Positions 47,148-56,745 of a stretch of 64,000 bases of DNA are shown here, piece after piece. Source of the DNA: Flavobacteriales bacterium (GTDB lineage Bacteria > Bacteroidota > Bacteroidia > Flavobacteriales > Weeksellaceae); contig PDSY01000015.1 of NCBI GenBank assembly GCA_002747105.1, forward strand, positions 27,583 through 91,582, read 5' to 3'. The notes under the pieces were generated by a model that saw only the letters and a program-made list of their open reading frames with translations, made no database searches and was not told the origin of the DNA. How positions within the stretch are numbered: the first letter of the stretch is position 1; every line of letters begins with the position of its first letter. Both the position numbers and the translations under genes were made by a program.

Positions 47148-47900
47148 ATGTTTTGTAAACTTTGCCAAAAAGAAAAAAAACTCATCAAATCTCATATACT
47201 TTCTAAATTTTTATATAAAAAAATTAAAGATGAAAATAATGCTTTTTTAACTATAGAATTTGATGTTAAAAATTTCAAAAAACATAAAAAGAAAAAAGTT
47301 CAGATTGAAGATTATGATTCAAATATTTTATGTGCCGATTGTGATAACCGAATACTTGGGCAATATGAAAAATATGCGAAAGTTCTACTCTATGGAGAAA
47401 AATTTGAGACCAAAATCAATCCGAAATGCACAAACTATAAAAATCCAAATGATGGTACAGAATACTCTATATGTATAGATTTTGACTATAAAAATATCAA
47501 AAACTTTTTATTATCAATATTATGGAGAGCAAGTATTACCAATAGACCTTTTTTTGAAGAAATAAATCTTGGAGATAAACATAATGAAAGATTAAGAAAA
47601 ATCCTTTATGAAAATATAGAAACCGACGAAGAAGAGTACCCAATTTTAATTACGTCATTTATAAGGACAAAAAATAAATTCGATGAATTAATATTAAAAC
47701 CATTTAAATCAAAAAACAAAGAAGGATTAATTTCATATATTTTTATGATTAATGGTTATCAATTCATCTTTTTTGTAAAATCTAAAAACCATACATTTCC
47801 CAAGGGTTTAAAAAAAATATCATTAACCAAAGAACAATTCTTTGTTTCTCATTTTATGGATGGAATGGAACTTGATATATTCAATCATTTACTAAACTAA
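47148..47900 (+). CDS. Zinc-binding HNH-like hypothetical protein
   Basis: The 250-residue protein begins MFCKLCQKEKKLIKSHILSK and has a second pair, CADCDNRIL, near residue 63. The C-x2-C..SHI..C-x2-C layout is typical of treble-clef HNH-like proteins. The rest is a large alpha/beta domain with low-complexity Lys/Ile. No nuclease catalytic set can be confirmed. It sits with the truncated glycosyltransferase copy in an inserted block between YfhO and the full glycosyltransferase. Confidence 0.7.
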   Translation: MFCKLCQKEKKLIKSHILSKFLYKKIKDENNAFLTIEFDVKNFKKHKKKKVQIEDYDSNILCADCDNRILGQYEKYAKVLLYGEKFETKINPKCTNYKNPNDGTEYSICIDFDYKNIKNFLLSILWRASITNRPFFEEINLGDKHNERLRKILYENIETDEEEYPILITSFIRTKNKFDELILKPFKSKNKEGLISYIFMINGYQFIFFVKSKNHTFPKGLKKISLTKEQFFVSHFMDGMELDIFNHLLN

Positions 47901-47913
47901 ATCATTTAAATCA

Positions 47914-48192
47914 ATGCAAAAGAAAAAGATTTTAATCATTTCGTATTATTGGTCTCCCACAGGAGGACTAGGTGTTCAGCGATGGTTAAAATTCGCTAAA
48001 TATTTACCTGATTTCGACATTGAGCCCACGATTTTCACCTCCGAAAATCCAAGCTATCCATTATTGATTGATAATTCTCTTTTATCGGAAGTTCCAAAAG
48101 ATATAAAAATAATTAAAACGAAAATTTGGGAACCCTATCAAATCACCGAAAAACTGAATAAAAAAAATAAAAAGTTCAATACTAAAATTTAA
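47914..48192 (+). pseudogene. Truncated 5' copy of the glycosyltransferase gene
   Basis: The 92-residue reading frame repeats the first about 88 residues of the glycosyltransferase at 49004 with about 90% nucleotide identity (IISYYW, GGLGVQRWLKF, WEPYQI). The copy stops at KFNTKI where the full gene continues KAGQFDIGGNQ. Similarity starts at the ATG; upstream sequences differ. It has lost the catalytic domain and is probably nonfunctional. Confidence 0.85.
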
Positions 48193-48199
48193 TTAAAAA

Positions 48200-48943
48200 A
48201 TGAAAAAGACAATATCTGTATTAACCAGCCTTTTTTTATTATCGGCTTGTAATACGACAAAAAAAGAAATCAATAATACCAAGACTGTGACCATCGAAAA
48301 TAAGACAGAAAAAGAAAGCAATACTGCTGAAGAAAGCGTCTTTCAATATGGAATGTTTGTAGCGAGCGAAAAAGTGGATTGCCAAGGGGTTGCTCCTCAA
48401 AAATGCTTTATGGTGCGTGCGAGTTGGGAAACAACTTGGACAGTATTATACGGAGAAATAGAAGGTTTTGACTATCAACCAGGTTATGAATACCATTTGG
48501 AAGTTAAACGAACCACACTCAATAATCCGCCAGCAGATGGCTCTGCATACCATTACGAATTGGTAAGAATCATCAATAAGGAGAAGAAAAAAAGCGATTT
48601 ACGACCAGAACACGAAAAACCAACCTTTGAAGGAACTTGGAGACTAAAAAAACTTAACGGAAAAGAAGTACCTAATAACGAGGCTTATGTATTTTTCCAA
48701 GACCAGAAGATGTCTGCTCATTCAGGTTGTAATACAATGTCACAACTTCAGTTTCATCAGGATAAAAACAAAATTTCTTTTGAAGATACCAATGCTCCTA
48801 CAACGATGATGATGTGTCCTGAAGATCATATCGAAGATGAATATTTCAAAACCCTGCTTAGTATAAAAAAATATCAGGCGACCAATACGGTATTAAAATT
48901 CTATAACAAAGAAGGGAAATTGGTCTTAGTTTTTGAAAGGTAA
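48200..48943 (+). CDS. DUF4377 and META-domain lipoprotein
   Basis: The 247-residue lipoprotein has lipobox LLSAC (Cys 17). A DUF4377 domain (about 48-135; VDCQGVAPQKCFMVRAS, FDYQPGYEYHLEV) is followed by a META domain (about 145-247; FEGTWRLKKLNGKEV, SAHSGCNTM, APTTMMMC). META domains occur in secreted stress lipoproteins such as HslJ. It lies in the same inserted block as the truncated glycosyltransferase copy. Confidence 0.88.
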   Translation: MKKTISVLTSLFLLSACNTTKKEINNTKTVTIENKTEKESNTAEESVFQYGMFVASEKVDCQGVAPQKCFMVRASWETTWTVLYGEIEGFDYQPGYEYHLEVKRTTLNNPPADGSAYHYELVRIINKEKKKSDLRPEHEKPTFEGTWRLKKLNGKEVPNNEAYVFFQDQKMSAHSGCNTMSQLQFHQDKNKISFEDTNAPTTMMMCPEDHIEDEYFKTLLSIKKYQATNTVLKFYNKEGKLVLVFER

Positions 48944-48955
48944 TCGAAAGGTTCA

Positions 48956-48993
48956 GTTACTCAAGATAAATTTCAGTATTTTGAGTAACTTTG
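48956..48993 (+). promoter_or_regulatory. Hairpin and -7 element before the glycosyltransferase gene
   Basis: GTTACTCAA (48956-48964) pairs with TTGAGTAAC (48981-48989), and the -7 element TAACTTTG (48986-48993) overlaps it. The ATG at 49004 follows by 10 nt, so the leader would be very short. Confidence 0.55.
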
Positions 48994-49003
48994 TACAATA
49001 ACA

Positions 49004-50290
49004 ATGCAAAAGAAAAAGGTTTTAATCATTTCGTATTATTGGCCTCCCGCAGGAGGGCCGGGTGTTCAGCGATGGTTAAAATTCGTTAAATATTTGCCTG
49101 ATTTCGGTATTGAACCCACGATTTTCACGCCCGAAAATCCAAGTTATCCATTGGTTGATAATTCTCTTTTATCGGAAGTTCCAAAAGATATAAAAGTGAT
49201 TAAAACTAAAATTTGGGAACCTTATCAAATCGCCGAAAAACTGAATAAAAAAAATAAAAAATTCAAGGCAGGGCAATTTGATATTGGGGGAAATCAGTCT
49301 TGGAAATCTAAATTATCCATTTGGATAAGAGGTAACTTTTTCATTCCTGATGCTCGTATTTTTTGGGTAAAACCCTCTATTCAATTTCTAAAAAAACACC
49401 TTGAAAATCATTATTACGATGCCATTATTACAAGTGGACCACCGCATTCTTTGCATTTAATCGGTTTAGGCTTGAAAAAAGAAAATCCAAATCTTAAATG
49501 GATTGCCGACTTTCGAGATCCTTGGACAGAAATCTCTTATTATCAACACCTTAAACTCAGTCATCGCTCGGATAAAAAGCATCGTTTTTTAGAAAAGGAA
49601 GTTTTCAAAAATGCGGATATTACTTTAGCAACAAGTTATACCGATGCAGAGAATTTCAAAAGAAAAGGAGCCAATGCTATTTGTATTACCAATGGTTTTG
49701 ATACGGAAATTCAGCGAGGAGAAAACAAGAAAACAACGAAATTTACGCTCAGTTATGTAGGTGTTTTGGAGCAACTGAGAAACCCTGAAATCCTTTGGGA
49801 AGTTTTAGAAGAATTAGTAATTGAAAATGAAAATTTTAGAAATGATTTTCAATTAAAATTTGTGGGCAAAATAGATGATACTATTCAAGAAAAATGGAAT
49901 AACCTGAACAATAGTTTCGTTAATTTAGGTTATCTCCCGCATTCTAAAGCCGTTGAGGAAATGCAAAATGCTGATATTTTATTACTCACCAATTTCCCAA
50001 ACGAAAATTCAAAAGGTATTATTCCCGGTAAAATTTTTGAATATTTAGCCACTCAAAAAACGATATTAGCCTTTGGTTGTCAAGGTGCAGATGTAGAAAA
50101 AATTCTTCAAAAAACCAATGCAGGAAAACATTTTACTTACACCCAAAAAGAAGAAGTAAAAGCCTTTATTTTGGAGCAGTATCAAATTTGGAAAACCGAA
50201 AAACCACCTATTAAAAATCTGAATATAGCTGAATTTTCAAGGAAAAATTTAACAGAGAAATTAGCAAATGTTTTGAAGTTTATTCCATAA
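49004..50290 (+). CDS. Glycosyltransferase, family 4 type (GT-B fold)
   Basis: The 428-residue protein has the GT-B N-terminal motif YYWPPAGGPGVQRWLKFVKYL and the C-terminal SYVGVLEQLRNPEILWEVL region. The donor-binding segment is QNADILLLTNFPNENSKGIIPGKIFEYLA. It probably adds a sugar to a surface polysaccharide or lipid. A truncated duplicate of its 5' end lies 1.1 kb upstream (47914). Own promoter at 48986 and a terminator after. Confidence 0.88.
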   Translation: MQKKKVLIISYYWPPAGGPGVQRWLKFVKYLPDFGIEPTIFTPENPSYPLVDNSLLSEVPKDIKVIKTKIWEPYQIAEKLNKKNKKFKAGQFDIGGNQSWKSKLSIWIRGNFFIPDARIFWVKPSIQFLKKHLENHYYDAIITSGPPHSLHLIGLGLKKENPNLKWIADFRDPWTEISYYQHLKLSHRSDKKHRFLEKEVFKNADITLATSYTDAENFKRKGANAICITNGFDTEIQRGENKKTTKFTLSYVGVLEQLRNPEILWEVLEELVIENENFRNDFQLKFVGKIDDTIQEKWNNLNNSFVNLGYLPHSKAVEEMQNADILLLTNFPNENSKGIIPGKIFEYLATQKTILAFGCQGADVEKILQKTNAGKHFTYTQKEEVKAFILEQYQIWKTEKPPIKNLNIAEFSRKNLTEKLANVLKFIP

Positions 50291-50320
50291 AAAAGCCTCG
50301 AAAAAATCAAGGCTTTTTTA
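50289..50320. terminator. Bidirectional terminator between the glycosyltransferase and transketolase genes
   Basis: AAAAAAGCCT (50289-50298) pairs with AGGCTTTTTT (50310-50319) around an A-rich loop. Confidence 0.85.
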
Positions 50321-50337
50321 TGATCATGATATAGAAT

Positions 50338-51285
50338 TTATCTATTTACAATTCTTTTCACTGCTTCTTGTACCGCATCTGCATCAATTTTATATTTCTT
50401 CATTAACTGAGCAGGTGTTCCACTCTCTCCGAAACTATCATTTACGGCAACAAATTCTTGTGGCGTTGGGTGTTTTCTCGCTAACATTCCTGCAACCGAT
50501 TCTCCTAATCCACCAAGATAATTATGCTCTTCAGCAGTAACGATTTTTCCTGTTTTCTTCACCGATTTCAAGATGATTTCTTCATCTAATGGCTTAATAG
50601 TATGAATATTAATCACCTCACAAGAAATACCTTCTTTTTCTAATTGCTCAGCTGCTACCAAAGATTCCCAAACTAAGTGTCCTGTCGCTACAATCGTTAC
50701 ATCTGTACCTTCTTGTAAAAGGATTCCTTTTCCGATTTCAAATGGCATATCTTCTGGAATAAATACAGGCACCGATGGACGACCAAATCTCAAATAAACA
50801 GGTCCTTGATGCTCTGCAATGGCAATGGTAGCCTGTTTTGTTTGGTTGTAATCACAAGGGTTGATTACGGTCATTCCCGGTAACATTTTCATCATTCCGA
50901 TATCTTCTAAAACTTGGTGAGTTGCTCCGTCTTCTCCCAAAGTTAAACCAGCGTGAGAAGCACAGATTTTCACATTTTTATTAGAATAAGCAATTGACTG
51001 ACGAATTTGGTCATAAACCCTTGATGTTGAAAAATTGGCGAAAGTTCCTGTAAATGGAATTTTACCATTGAGGGTTAAACCTGCGGCAATTCCCATCATA
51101 TTGGCTTCGGCGATTCCTACTTGGTAGAATCTTTCTGGTGCTTTCTCAATAAAAGCATCCATTTTAAGCGAACCAATAAGGTCAGCACAAAGTGCCACGA
51201 CATTAGGATTTTTATCTGCCAATTCTGCTAAACCAGCACCAAATCCACTTCTTGTATCTTTTTTTTCTGTGTAGGTATATTTCAT
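50338..51285 (-). CDS. Transketolase, C-terminal subunit
   Basis: The 315-residue protein corresponds to the pyrimidine-binding and C-terminal domains of transketolase: [36 protein letters not shown], and [18 protein letters not shown]. In Bacteroidota transketolase is often encoded as two polypeptides; the other half is at 53334-54185, here separated by two secreted-protein genes. The two halves together transfer two-carbon units in the pentose phosphate pathway. Confidence 0.93.
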   Translation of the reverse strand: MKYTYTEKKDTRSGFGAGLAELADKNPNVVALCADLIGSLKMDAFIEKAPERFYQVGIAEANMMGIAAGLTLNGKIPFTGTFANFSTSRVYDQIRQSIAYSNKNVKICASHAGLTLGEDGATHQVLEDIGMMKMLPGMTVINPCDYNQTKQATIAIAEHQGPVYLRFGRPSVPVFIPEDMPFEIGKGILLQEGTDVTIVATGHLVWESLVAAEQLEKEGISCEVINIHTIKPLDEEIILKSVKKTGKIVTAEEHNYLGGLGESVAGMLARKHPTPQEFVAVNDSFGESGTPAQLMKKYKIDADAVQEAVKRIVNR

Positions 51286-51302
51286 TTTTGTTATTTTAAT
51301 GT

Positions 51303-52085
51303 TTAATTATTTCTTTTAGGTTGTACTATTTTTTCATTTTCTACTGCATCCATTACTACTTCTGATGCTGCTTTTTTCACACGCTCTACCACTTCTAATC
51401 CTGCTTTTTTGGCATCCTCAATCGCTTTGTCTTTCTCTTTTTTTCTTTGGTTGTATTCTTTTTCTAAACGAGCAACTTCTTTATTGTATTTTTTAATTTC
51501 TTTCTTTAAATCGAAATTGATATTAAGATTGATTTTTCGATATGATTTTATAATAAAAGATGTGTCTGTATTATTAAATCCATATTTAGTGATTAAGCCA
51601 TTTATTTTAGAAGTTGATTTTTTGGGTTTTAATATATTTAACATATCAACTGTATGATTTTTGGCAATCCATACATTTTCGTCAGGACTAATGGTAAATT
51701 TTTCACTATCAATAGAATTTATTTTTTCAGTAATATGTAATGAAGTTAAACGCTCAAAAACATTTTTAAATGAAAAAAAATTATTCTTAATTTGATAATA
51801 GTTAGGTTTGTAAAATATAATTTTACCTAAAAGCGTACCAACTTGATAAATGTTACCTTGATGAATTAAAAATTCACTTTTCTCTGTACATCTTAACTCA
51901 TTATCATTATAGGAACTTAATAATAATACTCCTTGTTTTAATGAAACCAATAATTGCAGATGAACATTTTCCATATATGATGGTTCATTTACAAATTCAT
52001 ACTCCACTTCGTAATCAAAATGAACCGCCTTTTGTCCCAAAACAAAAGAGGAGAAGAATACAAAAAGCAAAAATAGTTTTTTCAT
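51303..52085 (-). CDS. Secreted hypothetical protein with C-terminal coiled coil (paralogue A)
   Basis: The 260-residue protein has a signal peptide ([20 protein letters not shown]), an about 180-residue beta-rich domain ([13 protein letters not shown]) and a charged coiled coil ([20 protein letters not shown]). It is paralogous to the next gene upstream (52087-53268) in signal peptide and domain; no similarity to known families is recognised. The gene starts 1 nt before the upstream gene's stop region, so they form one unit inserted between the transketolase halves. Confidence 0.7.
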   Translation of the reverse strand: MKKLFLLFVFFSSFVLGQKAVHFDYEVEYEFVNEPSYMENVHLQLLVSLKQGVLLLSSYNDNELRCTEKSEFLIHQGNIYQVGTLLGKIIFYKPNYYQIKNNFFSFKNVFERLTSLHITEKINSIDSEKFTISPDENVWIAKNHTVDMLNILKPKKSTSKINGLITKYGFNNTDTSFIIKSYRKINLNINFDLKKEIKKYNKEVARLEKEYNQRKKEKDKAIEDAKKAGLEVVERVKKAASEVVMDAVENEKIVQPKRNN

Positions 52086-52086
52086 A

Positions 52087-53268
52087 TCAATCTAAATTAT
52101 TGAAGAATTTTTTCACTTTTCTCTGATCTGATTTTTTTAATTTTTCATAATGATTTTGGAAATATAAATCTGAACGTCTAATCTCATCTATCGTACCTCT
52201 AACATCAATTGTTTTAGAACCTACACTGTGCATATACAAATCACATATTTGTCCTGCGTAATTTTTTAATTCTTTTTGGTAAGTTTTATTTTTAAGATGA
52301 GGAAGTTCTTGGTCTATTTTTTTGCAATAAGTAGGGATTTGTTGCCAATAACTATTATTTTTATTTAGGTTATCAATGGCAAGATTAGGTGAATTAGATT
52401 TCCTTTTTTTATACTTGGATTTATACGGAAATACATTTTGAACCCCAGTTTTATATTTTTTGATTGGTTTTCCTTTAACTGCTACTTGTTCAACGGCGTC
52501 TGTAGCAGATTCTACCGTCTGTTCTATTGCTTTTTTTCTTTCTTTCTCCCTTCTTTCTTTCTCCCTTCTTTCTTCCTCTCTCCTTTCTTCCTCTCTTCTT
52601 TTCTCCCTTTCTTTTTGTCTTTGTAGATATTCTTCTTCTAAACGAGTAGCATTTTCATTATATTTTTTAACTTCTTTATCTAAATCAAAATTGACTTTAA
52701 CGTCAATAGGTTGATAAGATTTCATTACCAAAGCCTCATTTTCACCATCAATTTCAAAGCGAGTAATCAATCCTTTTATTTTATCTTTTGCATTTTTAGG
52801 CTTAAAAGACAACACATTATTAACAGAATGATTTTTTGCTATCCAAATTTTCACTTTTTCATTTTTCTTTTCAATAAAAGAGGTAAATATCTCACAATTG
52901 ATATTTTGAACTTTTTCAGATTGATGAAGAGAAACTAAATTTTCATAAATATCTTCGATAACATCACCTTTTTTTCTACTGTAATAGCGTTTAGGTTTGT
53001 AGAAATTAATATTATTGAAAAAGGTCTTTATCATATAGATACGTCCTCGATAAAACAAATATTCGTAAGTATAATAATTGTTTCCAATAATACTCATTAT
53101 ATTTACCCCATTTTTTGAGGAAACTAATGATTTAAAAGCAATATCCTCTTTTATTTCCCCCGTTTTTTTATTAATAAGTTGATATTCCACTTCATAATCA
53201 AAATGAATGGACTTTTGTCCAAAAACAAAAGAAGATACGAATACGAAAAGTAAAAATAGTTTTTTCAT
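52087..53268 (-). CDS. Secreted hypothetical protein with charged coiled coil (paralogue B)
   Basis: The 393-residue protein has a signal peptide (SSFVFGQKS), a domain matching paralogue A ([13 protein letters not shown]) and a long R/E repeat (REKRREEERREEERREK, about residues 215-240, coded by low-complexity DNA at 52538-52620). An extra C-terminal domain of about 130 residues follows. The coiled coil may contact a partner in the periplasm. Role unknown. Confidence 0.7.
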   Translation of the reverse strand: MKKLFLLFVFVSSFVFGQKSIHFDYEVEYQLINKKTGEIKEDIAFKSLVSSKNGVNIMSIIGNNYYTYEYLFYRGRIYMIKTFFNNINFYKPKRYYSRKKGDVIEDIYENLVSLHQSEKVQNINCEIFTSFIEKKNEKVKIWIAKNHSVNNVLSFKPKNAKDKIKGLITRFEIDGENEALVMKSYQPIDVKVNFDLDKEVKKYNENATRLEEEYLQRQKEREKRREEERREEERREKERREKERKKAIEQTVESATDAVEQVAVKGKPIKKYKTGVQNVFPYKSKYKKRKSNSPNLAIDNLNKNNSYWQQIPTYCKKIDQELPHLKNKTYQKELKNYAGQICDLYMHSVGSKTIDVRGTIDEIRRSDLYFQNHYEKLKKSDQRKVKKFFNNLD

Positions 53269-53333
53269 TTTAAGATATTTAATAATTTAAGGTGTTGATA
53301 ATTAAATGGTTACTAAGTTATATAGCTTCTAAT

Positions 53334-54185
53334 TTAATAATCCTGTTCATTTGTATTGGTTAGCTGTCCCAAAGCATTTTCTAACTGCTCGTCATTTGGA
53401 GCTTTTCCGTGCCAAGCGTGAGTTCCCATCATAAAGTCTACGCCATTCCCCATTTCGGTGTGCATAATAATGGCAATGGGTTTTCCTTTTCCTGTTTCTG
53501 CTTTGGCTTCCTCTAATTTTGCGATCACTTTCTCTAAATCGTTTCCTTCTTTTAGTTCTAAAACTTTCCAGTCAAAGGCTTCTAATTTTGCCTTTAAATT
53601 GCCTAAACTTAAAACATCCTCTACATCTCCGTCGATTTGTCTATTGTTGTAATCTATCGTAGCGATAAGGTTATCCACTTTATTATGAGAAGCGTACATT
53701 AAGGCTTCCCAAATTTGCCCTTCTTGTAATTCTCCATCTCCGTGAAGGGTATAAACTAAACTTTGATCATCGTCTAGTTTTTTAGCCAAAGCAGCTCCAA
53801 TCGCTACAGAAAGACCTTGCCCCAAAGAACCTGATGCAATTCTCACTCCCGGTAAACCTTCGTGGGTAGTTGGGTGTCCTTGCAAACGAGTGTTCAACTT
53901 TCTGAATGTTGCCAATTCTTCTACTGGAAAGAAATCAAACCTCGCTAATGTGGAATAATAAACAGGCGAAATGTGTCCATTGGACAAGAAAAATAAATCC
54001 TCGTTTTTTCCTTCCATCGTGAAAGGTAAATGGTAGTTCATTACTTTTCCGTAAAGTGCAGTGAAATATTCTACACAGCCCAAGCTTCCTCCTGGATGCC
54101 CAGAACTTACGGCGTGAACCATTCTTAAAATATCTCTTCGGATTTGGGTGCTTAAACTTTTTAAGTCTTCGATGCTTTTGCTCAT
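53334..54185 (-). CDS. Transketolase, N-terminal (TPP-binding) subunit
   Basis: Read from the ATG at 54185 (MSKSIEDLKSLSTQIRRDIL) the protein has 283 residues; the longer ORF has a foreign extension. The TPP motif is YTLHGDGELQEGQIWEAL with IATIDYNN, and SGHPGGSLGCVE near residue 32 is conserved. It pairs with the C-terminal subunit encoded downstream beyond two secreted-protein genes. Cytoplasmic enzyme of the pentose phosphate pathway. Confidence 0.93.
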   Translation of the reverse strand: MSKSIEDLKSLSTQIRRDILRMVHAVSSGHPGGSLGCVEYFTALYGKVMNYHLPFTMEGKNEDLFFLSNGHISPVYYSTLARFDFFPVEELATFRKLNTRLQGHPTTHEGLPGVRIASGSLGQGLSVAIGAALAKKLDDDQSLVYTLHGDGELQEGQIWEALMYASHNKVDNLIATIDYNNRQIDGDVEDVLSLGNLKAKLEAFDWKVLELKEGNDLEKVIAKLEEAKAETGKGKPIAIIMHTEMGNGVDFMMGTHAWHGKAPNDEQLENALGQLTNTNEQDY

Positions 54186-54541
54186 AGTGATTAGATTATT
54201 AATATTTGCGAAAATACGATTTTTTTTTTGAATTGTATTCAATTTTAGCACTTACTTACAAGCTGATAAGGAGTCATAGAAATGTAATCGAATGAAATTG
54301 GAGTTAAGTGTTTGATAATGGTTTGTTTACCTTTATTCTTATTCTTTAGTGAAAAAATAAAAATATGATTTTGAGGGATTAAAACTTCTATTTTTTATAT
54401 TTCCATATCATTTGCAAACACAATTTCAGGTACTGATCTATTTTTTAGTATATGATAGGATGTAGATTGACAATAAAGTTGAATTTCTTGGGGCTTTGTA
54501 TTTATTAAATGCTTAAATTTGTACTTAAATTAATTAGTCAA
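54186..54541. other. Gene-free region between transketolase and the M13 peptidase
   Basis: This 356-bp AT-rich region has no convincing ORF. The plus-strand -7 element TAAATTTG (54514-54521) with TTG at 54488-54490 (23-nt spacer) is the promoter of the peptidase gene; no hairpin terminator or repeat was recognised. Confidence 0.7.
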
Positions 54542-56587
54542 ATGAAAAAAATAACAATCTACGCTGCCTTGGCTTTGGCAGGAATGGTGAGTTTAACCTC
54601 ATGTAATAAGAAAAAAGGAAAAGATAAAAAAGCACCAGAAGTGGCTTTACATACCGAATTCATGGACACATTAGCTCGTCCGCAAGATGATTTTTTTAAG
54701 TATGTCAATGGACTTTGGTTCGAGAAAACCAAAATTCCTTCTGATAAGGCAAGTTGGGGTTCTTTCAATGAATTGAGAGAGAGAACTGATGATGCTTCTC
54801 TAAAAATTTTAGACAAAATTTTAGACGAAAAATTCGAGAAAGGAACCGAAGGTCAAAAAATTAAAGATTTATATGCTTCTTTCATGAATTGGGATAAGAG
54901 AAATAAATTAGGAATTAGCCCGATTAAAGAAGATTTGGCGAAAATTGATGCCATCCAGTCTATTGATGATTTGCAAAAATATATGCTAACAGCCACTAAA
55001 GAAGGCGATAATATTTTCTACGGTTGGGGTGTATATGCAGATATGAAAGATTCTAATATGAATGCCATTTATCTTGGTGGACCAGCATTGGGATTGGGTA
55101 GAGATTATTACCAAAAGAAAAGCGAAGATAATACCAAAGCATTGGCAGAATACGAAAAGTACGCTACGAAATTATTGAAAATCATCGGTTATGAAAATGC
55201 TGGAGAAGTTGCCCACAATATCGTAGAATTAGAAAAAGAATTGGCAAATACGCTTTTGACAAATGTTGAAAGTAGAGATGCGAATAAAAGATATAATCTA
55301 AAAACGACTGCTGAATTATCAGCATTGGTTAAAAATATCGATTTAGCCAATTATTTAAAAGAAGTAGGCGTAAATACCGACAAAGTAATTATCGGGGAAT
55401 TGAACTATTATAAAAACTTGGATAAATACTTAACCAACGACAATTTACCTTTGTTGAAAAACTATATGAAGTACAATATTATCAAAGGTGCTTCTGGATA
55501 TTTGACTAAAGAGTTGGACGATATTAATTTTGATTTTTATGCTAAATATTTAAGAGGTCAGAAGGAACAAAGACCAATGAATAAGAGAGCTTTATCATTG
55601 ATTAATGGTGTTTTAGGAGAGGCTTTTGGAAAATTATATGTCAAGGAATATTTTTCGGAAGATGCTAAAAAGAAAATGCAAACCTATATCGATTATTTAT
55701 TGAAAGCTTATAAAAAGAGAATCAATAATTTGGATTGGATGTCTGATGAAACCAAAGCCAAAGCACAAGAGAAATTGGCTAAATTCACGGTAAAAATTGC
55801 TTATCCAGATAAATGGGAGGACTATTCTAAATTGGCGATTAATGCTGAGAATGATTTATACCAAAACTTAAAAGCCGTTACAAAATGGTCTTATGATGAA
55901 GATTTGAAAGAGGTTGGTAAGCCAGTAGATAAAACAAAATGGGGAATGTCTCCACAGACTGTGAATGCTTATTACAATCCGTCTTATAACGAGATTGTGT
56001 TCCCTGCGGCGATATTACAAACGCCATTTTTCAATTTTGATGCTGACCCAGCGGTGAATTTCGGTGGAATAGGTGCGGTAATTGGACACGAAATTTCTCA
56101 CGGATTCGATGATTCTGGAGCGAGATTTGATGGAGATGGAAACTTAAACAATTGGTGGACAGCCCAAGACAAAGCTAATTTTGATAAGAAAGTAGCTCAG
56201 TTGGCAAAACAATACGACCAATACGAACCTGTAAAAGGAAGCTTCGTGAATGGTAAGTTTACGAGTGGAGAGAATATTGGTGATTTAGGTGGGGTAGAAG
56301 TAGCTTTTGAAGCCTTACAAATGTACCTGAAAGACCATCCTGTAAAAGAGGAAAAAATCGATGGATTTACCCAAAATCAAAGATTTTTCTTGAGTTGGGC
56401 AACAGTTTGGAGAACCAAATCTACGGATGAATATATGAGAAATCAAGTAAAAACAGATCCTCATTCTCCAGGATATTTCCGTTCTTTTGCACCATTGTTA
56501 AATGTTGATGGTTTCCACGAAGCATTCGGAACTAAAGAAGGCGATAAACTCTATAAAGCACCAAAAGATAGAATTAGAATTTGGTAA
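54542..56587 (+). CDS. M13 family zinc metallopeptidase, lipoprotein
   Basis: Read from the ATG at 54542 (MKKITIYAALALAGMVSLTSC) the protein has 681 residues; the ORF upstream of this overlaps the promoter. A lipobox (LTSC, Cys 21) precedes an M13 (neprilysin/PepO-like) domain with HEISH at 516-520 and NIGDLGGVEVAF about 60 residues later. The ENIADxGG motif of the family is replaced here by ENIGDLGG. Such enzymes cleave small peptides outside the cytoplasm. Own promoter and terminator. Confidence 0.93.
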   Translation: MKKITIYAALALAGMVSLTSCNKKKGKDKKAPEVALHTEFMDTLARPQDDFFKYVNGLWFEKTKIPSDKASWGSFNELRERTDDASLKILDKILDEKFEKGTEGQKIKDLYASFMNWDKRNKLGISPIKEDLAKIDAIQSIDDLQKYMLTATKEGDNIFYGWGVYADMKDSNMNAIYLGGPALGLGRDYYQKKSEDNTKALAEYEKYATKLLKIIGYENAGEVAHNIVELEKELANTLLTNVESRDANKRYNLKTTAELSALVKNIDLANYLKEVGVNTDKVIIGELNYYKNLDKYLTNDNLPLLKNYMKYNIIKGASGYLTKELDDINFDFYAKYLRGQKEQRPMNKRALSLINGVLGEAFGKLYVKEYFSEDAKKKMQTYIDYLLKAYKKRINNLDWMSDETKAKAQEKLAKFTVKIAYPDKWEDYSKLAINAENDLYQNLKAVTKWSYDEDLKEVGKPVDKTKWGMSPQTVNAYYNPSYNEIVFPAAILQTPFFNFDADPAVNFGGIGAVIGHEISHGFDDSGARFDGDGNLNNWWTAQDKANFDKKVAQLAKQYDQYEPVKGSFVNGKFTSGENIGDLGGVEVAFEALQMYLKDHPVKEEKIDGFTQNQRFFLSWATVWRTKSTDEYMRNQVKTDPHSPGYFRSFAPLLNVDGFHEAFGTKEGDKLYKAPKDRIRIW

Positions 56588-56606
56588 TTTTAAAAGTTGA
56601 ACAATG

Positions 56607-56640
56607 AAAAGGTTAGTGCTAAAACGCTAACCTTTTTTGT
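56607..56640 (+). terminator. Terminator after the M13 peptidase gene
   Basis: AAAAGGTTAG (56607-56616) pairs with CTAACCTTTT (56627-56636) around a TGCTAAAACG loop with extra pairing, followed by T residues. Confidence 0.85.
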
Positions 56641-56745
56641 TTTAAAATTTTAGTAATGTAAAGATTAAATTGTATCACACTTTATTCTTTTTTTTTGTAA
56701 CATTTCTAAATAACCGACGACTAATGACATATTAAACAGATAATT

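Noticed and set aside
52530..52630. CRISPR-like or tandem repeat at 52538-52620
   Set aside because: It is the coding DNA of an Arg/Glu-rich coiled coil; spacing is irregular and there are no spacers.
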